Shown here: piece by piece, positions 1 through 5,126 of the stretch
Numbering within the stretch: the stretch's first letter is position 1
Layout of the letters: every line of letters begins with the position of its first letter
Notes under the pieces: generated by a model
Told to the model about the DNA's origin: nothing
Databases searched by the model: none
Seen by the model: only the letters and a program-made list of their open reading frames with translations
NCBI GenBank assembly: GCA_021154945.1
Contig: JAJNQF010000344.1
Coordinates: 1-5,750 of the forward strand
Direction: 5' to 3'
DNA length: 5,750 bases
DNA from: Sphingomonas sp.
Lineage (GTDB): Bacteria; Pseudomonadota; Alphaproteobacteria; Sphingomonadales; Sphingomonadaceae
Program-made: the position numbers and the translations under genes

Positions 1-652
1 AGCCTTCGTACGTGCGGCCCCAGCGATCGTCCTGCGGCACCGCCAGCGTCGGGCCGAATGCCCAGTCGATCCCGGCGGCGGCGGTCTCCTGCGCGGTGGC
101 GGCACCGATCCGGCGGATGAGATCGGGATCGTGCGCCGCCCCCAGCGCGCTATTGTGCGGGAATAGCGTCGCGCCGACGACGTTGTTGTTGCCGTGGACC
201 GCATCGACGCCGAACATCAGCGGGATCGCGACATGGCCGGGCCGCGCGGTCATCGCGACTGCGTTGAATGCACGCGCGGTGGCGATCCAGGCGGGGGCGG
301 GGGCGCGGTCCTTGGCGCCGATCGGAGCGGAGCTGCCTCCCGCCAAGACGCTGCCGAGCGGATAGCTGCGCAGGTCTTCGGGCGTGATCGCGCCGATATC
401 GCCCTGGATCATCTGGCCGATCTTTTCGCGAAGCGTCATCTTCGCCATCAGGTCGGTGACGAACGTCTCGGTCCGCGGATCGATCAGGCCCGGGCTCTTC
501 GCCTTTGGCCACAAAGCGGGATGCGCCACGCCGGCGGTGGCAGCCGAACTCGCGCTGGGTACGACGGCGGGCCTGGTCTGCGCGACGACCGCGACGGGTA
601 TTGCCAGCGTTGCGCTCGCGAGCAGAAGCCCACGTACCAGATCTCTCGTCAT
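1..652 (-). CDS. Exported glycoside hydrolase family 3 beta-glucosidase/xylosidase, N-terminal part (3' end beyond window)
   Basis: This GH3 enzyme cleaves terminal beta-linked sugars from oligosaccharides or glycosides, probably in the periplasm or at the cell surface. Reading from 652 gives 217 residues with no stop before the left edge. Residues 1-24 form a signal peptide: T-R-D-L-V-R, a hydrophobic core LLLASATLAIPVAVVA, then likely cleavage before Q25. The first half of the GH3 N-terminal barrel follows. KMTLREKIGQM lies at 71-81, GVDAVHGNNN at 148-157, FPHN at 164-167, and GPTLAVPQDDRWGRTYEG at 200-217. D150 and R213 correspond to substrate-binding Asp95 and Arg158 of barley exo-glucanase ExoI, with the same 63-residue spacing. 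The nucleophile Asp and the acid/base lie beyond the window, so activity cannot be judged. The start is ATG 652 with a strong Shine-Dalgarno 8 nt upstream. The gene is divergent from the LacI gene, with a shared operator-like site between. Resemblance is strongest to bacterial 1,4-beta-glucan glucohydrolases. Glucosidase versus xylosidase specificity is not decidable here. Confidence 0.93.
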   Translation of the reverse strand, partial: MTRDLVRGLLLASATLAIPVAVVAQTRPAVVPSASSAATAGVAHPALWPKAKSPGLIDPRTETFVTDLMAKMTLREKIGQMIQGDIGAITPEDLRSYPLGSVLAGGSSAPIGAKDRAPAPAWIATARAFNAVAMTARPGHVAIPLMFGVDAVHGNNNVVGATLFPHNSALGAAHDPDLIRRIGAATAQETAAAGIDWAFGPTLAVPQDDRWGRTYEG

Positions 653-660
653 CCGCTTAT

Positions 661-667
661 CCTCCCC
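661..667 (-). promoter_or_regulatory. Ribosome binding site of the GH3 gene
   Basis: On the minus strand this reads GGGGAGG, followed by 8 nt and ATG (652-650). It fixes the start of the exported GH3 protein, whose first residues then form a good signal peptide. Confidence 0.8.
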
Positions 668-723
668 TGGGCCATCCTCGCCCCCTGTGTCGGGGACCCG
701 CGGAAGCCCTGCCTGACTAATGT

Positions 724-737
724 TGGGAGCGGTAACA
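724..737 (+). promoter_or_regulatory. LacI-type operator-like site in the divergent GH3/LacI promoter region
   Basis: The 14-mer TGGGAGCGGTAACA has the central CG and TG...CA ends typical of LacI-family operators. It matches the XylR box as I recall it for Xanthomonas and Caulobacter (TGGTAGCGCTAACA) at 12 of 14 positions. A related site in inverted orientation lies before xylD at 1959-1972, with 11 of 14 identical positions. This copy is 71 bp upstream of the GH3 start and 112 bp upstream of the LacI start, so it could control either or both genes. I could not place convincing -35/-10 boxes for the GH3 gene. Binding by the adjacent LacI protein is inferred. Confidence 0.55.
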
Positions 738-778
738 CGCAAGCCCGCGTTCCCGCCCATTTCTGGCCGTTCCGCCAG

Positions 779-807
779 TTGTCCGATCATCTAGCACCGG
801 ATAACGA
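779..807 (+). promoter_or_regulatory. Weak candidate promoter for the LacI gene
   Basis: TTGTCC at 779-784 resembles a -35 box. Two overlapping A/T-rich candidates for the -10 follow: GATAAC at 800-805 (15-bp spacer) and TAACGA at 802-807 (17-bp spacer). Neither pairing is close to consensus. The stretch is the most A/T-rich part of the divergent region and sits 43-71 nt before the LacI start. A short inverted repeat, CTGGC at 763-767 and GCCAG at 774-778, lies immediately upstream and might be a regulator site. This is a tentative placement from sequence only. Confidence 0.25.
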
Positions 808-849
808 TTGCAGGCTGATTATGTCGTAATCCCCTGCTAAACATCCGGC

Positions 850-1941
850 ATGGGGAAAGAACCGCGCAAGCCGCGCACCGCAACCGGACGCCGGAGCGGC
901 GCACCGACGATATCCGATGTGGCGACGCTCGCCGGCGTATCGCCGATGACCGTATCGCGCGTCATCAACGGCGAGGCCAAGGTCCGCGACGCGACCCGCG
1001 AGACGGTCAACGCGGCGATCGCGACGCTGCATTACGCGCCGAACCGCGCCGCGCGCAGCCTGGCGGGCGGCGGGCAGATGCGGATCGGACTGCTCTACAG
1101 CAATCCGAGTTCGGCCTATCTCAGCGAGTTCCTGGTCGGCAGCCTCGAACAGGCGAGCCGCAGCGACGTGCAGCTGGTCGTCGAGAAATGCGATATCGGC
1201 GATCACGAGATCGAGGTGGCCGAACACATGATCCGCAGCGGCGTCGATGGCGTGATCCTGCCGCCGCCGCTGTGCGACTCGCGTGGCGTGCTCGACACGC
1301 TGATCGCGGCGGGCGTGCCGACCGTCGTCGTCGCGACCGGATCGCCGCCTGCCGATACCGCGGCGGTGACGATCGACGATTTCGAGGCGGCGCGGGCGAT
1401 GACCCGCCACCTGATCGGGCTCGGCCATGCGCGCGTCGGCTTCATCATCGGCAATCCGAACCAGACCGCCAGCCAACAGCGCCATGAGGGCTATCTCGCG
1501 GCGATCGCGGATGCGGGGCTGCCCGAGGATCCGTCGCTGATCGTCGGCGGGCTGTTCACCTATCGATCGGGGCTCGATGCGGCGGAGCAGTTGCTCGACG
1601 CGAAAGATCCTCCGTCGGCGATCTTCGCGAGCAACGACGACATGGCGGCGGCGAGCGTGGCGGTCGCGCATCGCCGTGGGCTCGACGTGCCGGGCGACCT
1701 GACGGTGTGCGGGTTCGACGACAGCGCGCTCGCGACGACGATCTGGCCCGAACTGACGACCATCCACCAGCCGATCGCTGATATGTCGCGCGCGGCGGTC
1801 GACCTGCTCGTCTCGGCGATCGTGCACCGGCGGGGCGGCGGCAAGGATGCCAACCGGCATGTCGTGCTCGACTATACCCTGGTACGACGACAGTCGGATG
1901 CGGCGCCACGGCGGCGTCCGCCGGCGCGGGTCCGCGCTTGA
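850..1941 (+). CDS. LacI-family transcriptional regulator, probable pentose/aldonate-responsive repressor
   Basis: This 363-residue regulator has the full LacI architecture, slightly longer than usual because of a basic N-terminal extension and a basic C-terminal tail. The helix-turn-helix (ISDVATLAGVSPMTVSRVING) spans about residues 21-41, and the hinge helix PNRAARSLAGG spans 64-74. The periplasmic-binding-protein-like effector domain runs from about 78 to 345. It includes TIDDFEAAR (174-182), QRHEGY (210-215), FASNDDMAA (259-267) and GFDDS (288-292). ATG 850 is the first possible start, because an in-frame TAA lies at 838-840 and the next ATG (946) would cut the DNA-binding helix. No good Shine-Dalgarno precedes it. 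The gene lies 64 nt before xylD on the same strand and diverges from the GH3 gene. Matching operator-like sites occur in both flanking gaps, so autoregulation and repression of both neighbours are likely. A XylR-like role is inferred from context. The effector (xylose, xylonate or another sugar) cannot be read from the sequence. Confidence 0.92.
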   Translation: MGKEPRKPRTATGRRSGAPTISDVATLAGVSPMTVSRVINGEAKVRDATRETVNAAIATLHYAPNRAARSLAGGGQMRIGLLYSNPSSAYLSEFLVGSLEQASRSDVQLVVEKCDIGDHEIEVAEHMIRSGVDGVILPPPLCDSRGVLDTLIAAGVPTVVVATGSPPADTAAVTIDDFEAARAMTRHLIGLGHARVGFIIGNPNQTASQQRHEGYLAAIADAGLPEDPSLIVGGLFTYRSGLDAAEQLLDAKDPPSAIFASNDDMAAASVAVAHRRGLDVPGDLTVCGFDDSALATTIWPELTTIHQPIADMSRAAVDLLVSAIVHRRGGGKDANRHVVLDYTLVRRQSDAAPRRRPPARVRA

Positions 1942-1958
1942 CCGAGCCCCGCCTCGCA

Positions 1959-1972
1959 AGGTAGCGCTCCCA
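1959..1972 (-). promoter_or_regulatory. LacI-type operator-like site upstream of xylD
   Basis: On the plus strand this reads AGGTAGCGCTCCCA; on the minus strand, TGGGAGCGCTACCT. It is a near-palindrome: GGTAGC/GCTCCC pairs at 5 of 6 half-site positions around the central CG. It matches TGGTAGCGCTAACA at 11 of 14 positions and the site at 724-737 at 11 of 14. It sits just upstream of a possible -10 box (1976-1981) and 33 bp before the xylD start, a typical place for a repressor to block RNA polymerase. Its palindromy is better than that of the 724-737 copy. The neighbouring LacI protein is the obvious candidate to bind it, by inference. Confidence 0.6.
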
Positions 1973-1975
1973 CAA

Positions 1976-1981
1976 GATAAA
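1976..1981 (+). promoter_or_regulatory. Possible -10 element of an xylD-specific promoter
   Basis: GATAAA, within AAGATAAATCG, matches TATAAT at four of six positions. It is the only A/T-rich stretch in the 64-bp gap. At a 17-bp spacing the -35 would be CTCGCA (1953-1958), a poor match, so the promoter would be weak or activator-assisted. The operator at 1959-1972 would lie inside the spacer. TTGACC at 1938-1943 looks like a -35 box but is 32 bp away and overlaps the LacI stop codon, so it is probably coincidental. Confidence 0.3.
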
Positions 1982-1992
1982 TCGTCGCGTTC

Positions 1993-1999
1993 AGGAGAG
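1993..1999 (+). promoter_or_regulatory. Ribosome binding site that fixes the GTG start of xylD
   Basis: AGGAGAG is followed by the 6-nt spacer TTTGCA and then GTG at 2006-2008. No other in-frame ATG or GTG nearby has such a site. The resulting protein starts where XylD homologues start. Confidence 0.8.
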
Positions 2000-2005
2000 T
2001 TTGCA

Positions 2006-3784
2006 GTGGACCGTGTACCGGTGAAGCCGTTCCGATCGCGCGACTGGTTCGCCGATCCCGCCCGCTCGGACATGACCGCGCTCTATCTCGAACGCTTCAT
2101 GAACTACGGGCTGACCCCGGCGGAACTGCGCTCGGGCCGGCCGATCATCGGCATCGCACAGTCGGGCAGCGACCTTTCGCCGTGCAACCGCATCCATCTC
2201 GAGCTCGCCAAGCGGACTCGTGACGGGATCCGCGACGCCGGCGGCATCGCGATGGAGTTCCCGGTCCATCCGATCTTCGAGAATTGCCGGCGACCGACCG
2301 CGGCGCTCGATCGCAACCTTGCGTATCTGGGGCTGGTCGAGACGCTGTACGGGTATCCGATCGACGCGGTCGTGCTGACCACCGGCTGCGACAAGACCAC
2401 GCCGTCGGGCATCATGGCGGCGTCGACCGTCGATATTCCGGCGATCGTGCTGTCGGGCGGACCGATGCTCGATGGCTGGCATGATGGCGAGCTGGTCGGC
2501 TCGGGCACCGTGATCTGGCGCAGCCGGCGCAAGCTGGCCGCGGGCGAGATCGACGAGGAAGAGTTCCTCAACCGCGCCACCGACAGCGCGCCGTCGGCCG
2601 GGCATTGCAACACGATGGGCACGGCGTCGACGATGAACGCGGTCGCCGAGGCGCTTGGGTTGTCGTTGACCGGATGCGCGGCGATTCCTGCGCCGTACCG
2701 CGAGCGCGGGCAGATGGCATATGAGACCGGACGGCGGATCGTCGAGATGGCATATGAGGATCTGCGTCCGTCGAAGATCCTGACGCGCGAGAGCTTCCTC
2801 AACGCGATCCGGGTGGTCAGCGCGATCGGCGGGTCGAGCAACGCGCAGCCGCACATCATGGCGATGGCGCAGCATGCCGGCGTGACGCTGTACCCGGAGG
2901 ACTGGTCGGATCACGGCTACGACCTGCCGCTGCTGGTCAACATGCAGCCGGCGGGCAAGTATCTCGGCGAGCGGTTCCACCGGGCGGGCGGCGTGCCGGC
3001 GGTGCTCCACGAACTGATCGCGGGCGGGAAGCTCGACACGTCTTGCCTGACCGTCACGGGGCGGTCGATCGGCGAGAACATCGCCGGGCGCGAAACGCGC
3101 GACCGCGAGATGATCAAGCCGTTCGACGCGCCGATGATGGAGCGTGCGGGCTTCCTGGTGCTCAAGGGCAATCTGTTCGATTTCGGGATCATGAAAACGT
3201 CGGTGATCTCGGCGGCATTCCGCGCGCGCTATCTGTCGACGCCGGGCGCGGAAGATCGGTTCGAGGCGCGGGCGATCGTGTTCGAGGGCTCGGACGATTA
3301 TCACCACCGGATCAACGATCCCGCGCTGGAGATCGACGAAGGCTGTATCCTGGTGATCCGCGGGGCGGGGCCGATCGGCTGGCCGGGCTCGGCGGAAGTC
3401 GTCAACATGCAGCCGCCCGACGCGCTGATCCAGCGCGGCGTGCTGGCGCTGCCGACGCTCGGCGACGGACGTCAGTCGGGGACGTCGGACAGTCCGTCGA
3501 TCCTCAACGTGTCGCCCGAGAGTGCGGTCGGCGGCGGGCTGTCGTGGATCCGCACCGGCGACACGATCCGGATCGATCTGGTCGCGGGGACGTGCGACGC
3601 ATTGGTCTCCGACGAAGAGATCGCACGGCGGCGGGGCGAGGGACTCCCGCCCGTGCCGGAAAGCAACACGCCATGGGAAGAACTCTACCGCGAGAAAACC
3701 GGGCAATTGGCCGAAGGCGGCGTGCTCGACTTCGCGGTGAAGTATCGCGGGATTTCGGCGAAGACCCCTCGGCATAATCACTAA
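2006..3784 (+). CDS. xylD: D-xylonate dehydratase, IlvD/Edd family
   Basis: The enzyme removes water from D-xylonate to give 2-keto-3-deoxy-D-xylonate in cytoplasmic Weimberg/Dahms pentose oxidation. Related enzymes also take D-gluconate or L-arabonate. The protein is 592 residues, the usual XylD length (about 590). The three [2Fe-2S] ligand cysteines of the family are present: C60 in DLSPCNR, C128 in TTGCDKT and C201 in SAGHCNTMGTAS. Mg-binding D129 and K130 follow C128. S491 in DGRQSGTSDSPS matches the serine proposed as the catalytic base in Rhizobium L-arabinonate dehydratase. Long stretches such as RPTAALDRNL (96-105) and SAGHCNTMGTASTMNAVAEA, and the ending PRHNH, agree with my memory of Caulobacter XylD. 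That is the reason for choosing xylonate over other sugar acids. The start is GTG 2006 behind AGGAGAG; the frame stays open upstream to 1847, but that part overlaps the LacI gene. It may be transcribed with the LacI gene or from its own repressible promoter. The next gene downstream is convergent. Confidence 0.92.
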   Translation: MDRVPVKPFRSRDWFADPARSDMTALYLERFMNYGLTPAELRSGRPIIGIAQSGSDLSPCNRIHLELAKRTRDGIRDAGGIAMEFPVHPIFENCRRPTAALDRNLAYLGLVETLYGYPIDAVVLTTGCDKTTPSGIMAASTVDIPAIVLSGGPMLDGWHDGELVGSGTVIWRSRRKLAAGEIDEEEFLNRATDSAPSAGHCNTMGTASTMNAVAEALGLSLTGCAAIPAPYRERGQMAYETGRRIVEMAYEDLRPSKILTRESFLNAIRVVSAIGGSSNAQPHIMAMAQHAGVTLYPEDWSDHGYDLPLLVNMQPAGKYLGERFHRAGGVPAVLHELIAGGKLDTSCLTVTGRSIGENIAGRETRDREMIKPFDAPMMERAGFLVLKGNLFDFGIMKTSVISAAFRARYLSTPGAEDRFEARAIVFEGSDDYHHRINDPALEIDEGCILVIRGAGPIGWPGSAEVVNMQPPDALIQRGVLALPTLGDGRQSGTSDSPSILNVSPESAVGGGLSWIRTGDTIRIDLVAGTCDALVSDEEIARRRGEGLPPVPESNTPWEELYREKTGQLAEGGVLDFAVKYRGISAKTPRHNH

Positions 3785-3789
3785 GGTCC

Positions 3790-3827
3790 GGGGAGGGCGC
3801 GCGTGTTTGGTGCACGCCTCCTTCCCC
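3790..3827 (+). terminator. Imperfect hairpin just after xylD, possible terminator
   Basis: GGGGA (3790-3794) can pair with TCCCC (3823-3827), and GCGTG (3801-3805) with CACGC (3813-3817), around the 7-nt loop TTTGGTG. Some additional G-C pairs lie between, interrupted by an internal loop. It starts 5 nt after the xylD stop. There is no T-tract after it, so intrinsic termination is uncertain. It could instead protect the 3' end or work together with the next palindromes. Confidence 0.4.
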
Positions 3828-3909
3828 GTCATCCTGGACCTGATCTAGGATCCAGAGTCACGCGCGCTGTGCTTGAGTTACCCTGGGTCCTGACTTTCGT
3901 CAGGATGAC
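3828..3909. repeat. REP-like inverted pair I (units A and B)
   Basis: Two related palindromic units face each other across a 15-nt spacer. Unit A (3828-3861, plus sense) starts GTCATCCTGG. It folds as ATCCTGGA (3831-3838) with TCTAGGAT (3844-3851), one G-T wobble and loop CCTGA. Unit B (3877-3909, minus sense) also starts GTCATCCTG. It folds as GTCCTGAC (3887-3894) with GTCAGGAT (3899-3906) and loop TTTC. The outer arms GTCATCCTG and CAGGATGAC are perfect inverted repeats. The layout is that of a REP doublet (BIME). Such elements are usually mobilised by TnpA-REP (RAYT) transposases, none of which is encoded here. It may act as a bidirectional terminator. Confidence 0.75.
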
Positions 3910-3916
3910 AAAGTGA

Positions 3917-3938
3917 GGGTGAGATCTCGGGATCACCC
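3917..3938. repeat. Small inverted repeat between REP pairs I and II
   Basis: GGGTGA (3917-3922) is the inverse complement of TCACCC (3933-3938), with a 10-nt loop. It includes part of the 8-bp palindrome GAGATCTC (3921-3928). It lacks the GTCAYCC lead of the neighbouring units, so it is probably a separate chance or degraded hairpin. No function is evident. Confidence 0.35.
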
Positions 3939-3972
3939 CGCGCCTTATGTCCCGCGCGCGCCATCCAGGAGC

Positions 3973-4088
3973 ATCCCACTCCCGAACCGTCATCCCAGCG
4001 AAAGCTGGGATCTCTCCGAGTGACAGGCGTCATCCGCCCCGCAGGATACCCCAGCTTCCGCTGGGGTGACGGATTTTGGGAGCGGGAT
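3973..4088. repeat. REP-like inverted pair II (units C and D), about 40-bp imperfect inverted arms
   Basis: Unit C (3973-4011) folds as ATCCCAGC (3992-3999) with GCTGGGAT (4004-4011) around GAAA. Unit D (4048-4088, opposite orientation) folds as ACCCCAGC (4048-4055) with GCTGGGGT (4060-4067) around TTCC. Similarity between the arms extends past the hairpins: ATCCCaCTCCC...CCGTCA on the left matches ATCCCgCTCCC...CCGTCA read from the right. The pair therefore behaves like a short element with roughly 40-bp imperfect inverted arms and a 36-nt centre. It has no coding capacity, so it is a non-autonomous MITE- or BIME-like repeat. It lies between convergent genes. Confidence 0.78.
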
Positions 4089-4145
4089 CCCGGTAGCGGG
4101 CTTGGTTAGGCAATCGCTGTGTTGTCCACGCTGCTCGTTCAAAAC

Positions 4146-4255
4146 GCACCACCCCGGTGAAGGCCGGGGCCCAGTGGGGGAACGTTGCTGACGAAGGGCG
4201 GTGCGTAGGTACTGCGACCAACCCAACGGGGCCCCGGCCTTCGCCGGGGTGGTGC
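4146..4255. repeat. REP-like inverted pair III (units E and F), GC-rich CCCCGG family
   Basis: Unit E (4146-4179) and unit F (4222-4255, opposite strand) agree at 31 of 34 positions when F is reverse-complemented. Both begin GCACCACCCCGG. E folds as CCCCGGT (4152-4158) with GCCGGGG (4163-4169), loop GAAG and one wobble. F folds as CCCCGGC (4232-4238) with GCCGGGG (4243-4249), loop CTTC. The spacer is 42 nt and contains nothing recognisable. F ends 28 nt past the epimerase stop codon, so it may form the 3' end of that transcript. The sequence family differs from pairs I and II. Confidence 0.78.
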
Positions 4256-4283
4256 TCCACAACGATACAAGCCGGTAGCCCGA

Positions 4284-5126
4284 CTAGCCCAGAGCCACCG
4301 TCAGCCCCATCGCGATCGTCCGCGTCTCGCCCGGTGCCAGGATCGTCGGGTCCGCCAGGTTCAGCGCGTTCGGCATGTCGCTCACCGGTTCGGCGCAGAA
4401 GAAGCCTAGCCCCGGCGGCGTGAAGACGTGCAGATACGGCGTGCCCTCGCCGGTCAGCGTGATCGTGTCGTCCGGCGTCGCGATCGTCGCCGCCTTGTCC
4501 CACCCCTCATACGCGTTGTCGATCAGCGACGACCGCACCACGCCGTCCCCCCGAGACCAATCCGCGAAGTGCGTCGCCCCGGTCCGCTCGGTCGGCAGCA
4601 TCGCGTCGTCGGCCAGCCACACGGACCCCGCATCGAAGCTCAGCCGCGTGTCCTCGCCGGCCGGAAAATACGGGTGGAACCCAAGGCCCGCCGGCATCGC
4701 CCGGTCGCTGTCGTTCCGGACCGACAGCGACACGCGCAGTCCGGATTCGTCCAGCGTAACATGCTGCTCGGCGCGGTAGGACCAAGGCCAGTCCGCATCG
4801 GCTTGGTGACGATGGACCAGCACCGCCGAGTCCGCCTCCGACGCCTCCACGTCCCAGCCACGCAGCCAGCCGACCCCGTGGAGCGGATGATCCTGTCCCT
4901 CCATATTGCGCGGCAGCGCATACGCCTCCCCCGCAAACACGAACCGCCCATCGGCGATCCGGTTGGCATATGGCACCAGGGGGAAGCACGCGGTCTCCAG
5001 CGGGTTGGTCGCGCCCGCTGGGGTCGGGCGCAACACATCGCGGCCCTGGTAGGTGAGGGCGGCGATGGTGCCGCCCAGTTCCGGCTGGAGCGCGACCTTC
5101 CAGTCGCCTGCTTCGAGATGCAGCAT
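4284..5126 (-). CDS. Aldose 1-epimerase (galactose mutarotase-like family)
   Basis: This 280-residue cytoplasmic enzyme interconverts alpha and beta anomers of an aldose. It has the galactose-mutarotase-like fold with recognisable active-site positions: N55 and R56 in PYANRIADGRF, H80/H83 in DHPLHGVGW, H151 in LGFHPYF, and E246 in FCAEPVSDMPNALN. H83, H151 and E246 are the likely acid/base and substrate-binding residues by analogy with GalM. At 280 residues it fits the short YphB/COG2017 branch rather than 340-residue GalM. Translation starts at ATG 5126, whose A is also the last base of the porter's TGA. The two genes therefore form a coupled pair in one transcript. A separate strong Shine-Dalgarno is not evident; GAGGA lies in the porter coding end about 10 nt upstream. 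Within this locus it probably supplies the anomer needed by a sugar dehydrogenase. The true sugar (xylose, glucose, arabinose) is inferred only. Confidence 0.9.
   Translation of the reverse strand: MLHLEAGDWKVALQPELGGTIAALTYQGRDVLRPTPAGATNPLETACFPLVPYANRIADGRFVFAGEAYALPRNMEGQDHPLHGVGWLRGWDVEASEADSAVLVHRHQADADWPWSYRAEQHVTLDESGLRVSLSVRNDSDRAMPAGLGFHPYFPAGEDTRLSFDAGSVWLADDAMLPTERTGATHFADWSRGDGVVRSSLIDNAYEGWDKAATIATPDDTITLTGEGTPYLHVFTPPGLGFFCAEPVSDMPNALNLADPTILAPGETRTIAMGLTVALG

Larger units (their letters stand above)
3785..4283. other. 499-bp gene-free interval between convergent genes, filled with palindromic repeats
   Basis: No credible coding region is seen here on either strand. The interval separates the end of xylD from the end of the epimerase gene. 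It holds a terminator-like hairpin right after xylD, then three inverted pairs of REP-like palindromes and one extra small hairpin, all listed separately. The remaining spacers (about 3939-3972 and 4089-4145) show nothing I recognise, and no tRNA or other RNA gene is apparent. Confidence 0.75.

Noticed and set aside
679..698. Possible regulatory hairpin in the GH3 leader (CCCC...GGGG)
   Set aside because: The stem is only about 4 bp in a very GC-rich stretch, so chance pairing is expected. No riboswitch motif is recognisable.
1847..2005. Upstream extension of the xylD frame to an ATG at 1847
   Set aside because: It would overlap the LacI gene by 95 bp and add 53 residues not seen in XylD homologues. 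The strong AGGAGAG site before GTG 2006 explains the true start.
787..2073. A 428-codon open frame on the minus strand across the LacI gene
   Set aside because: It is antisense to a convincing LacI protein with all family motifs. Its translation is dominated by Arg, Asp and Ala, as expected from the complement of GC-rich codons, and has no recognisable domain.
1991..3832. A 613-codon open frame on the minus strand across xylD
   Set aside because: It mirrors the codon structure of a full-length IlvD/Edd dehydratase. Its product is Arg-rich, low in complexity and resembles no family I know. Long antisense frames are common in high-GC genomes.
3828..4255. CRISPR array or small RNA gene in the palindrome-rich gap
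   Set aside because: Repeats alternate in orientation, differ in sequence between pairs and have unequal spacers, unlike a CRISPR. No promoter or T-tract supports an independent small RNA.
3990..4503. Open frames through the REP-containing interval (for example minus 3990-4262 and 4030-4503)
   Set aside because: They run through palindromic repeats and shadow the epimerase. The peptides contain repeat-derived strings such as TPAKAGAP and TPAEAGV, which are translations of REP sequence often annotated wrongly as proteins.
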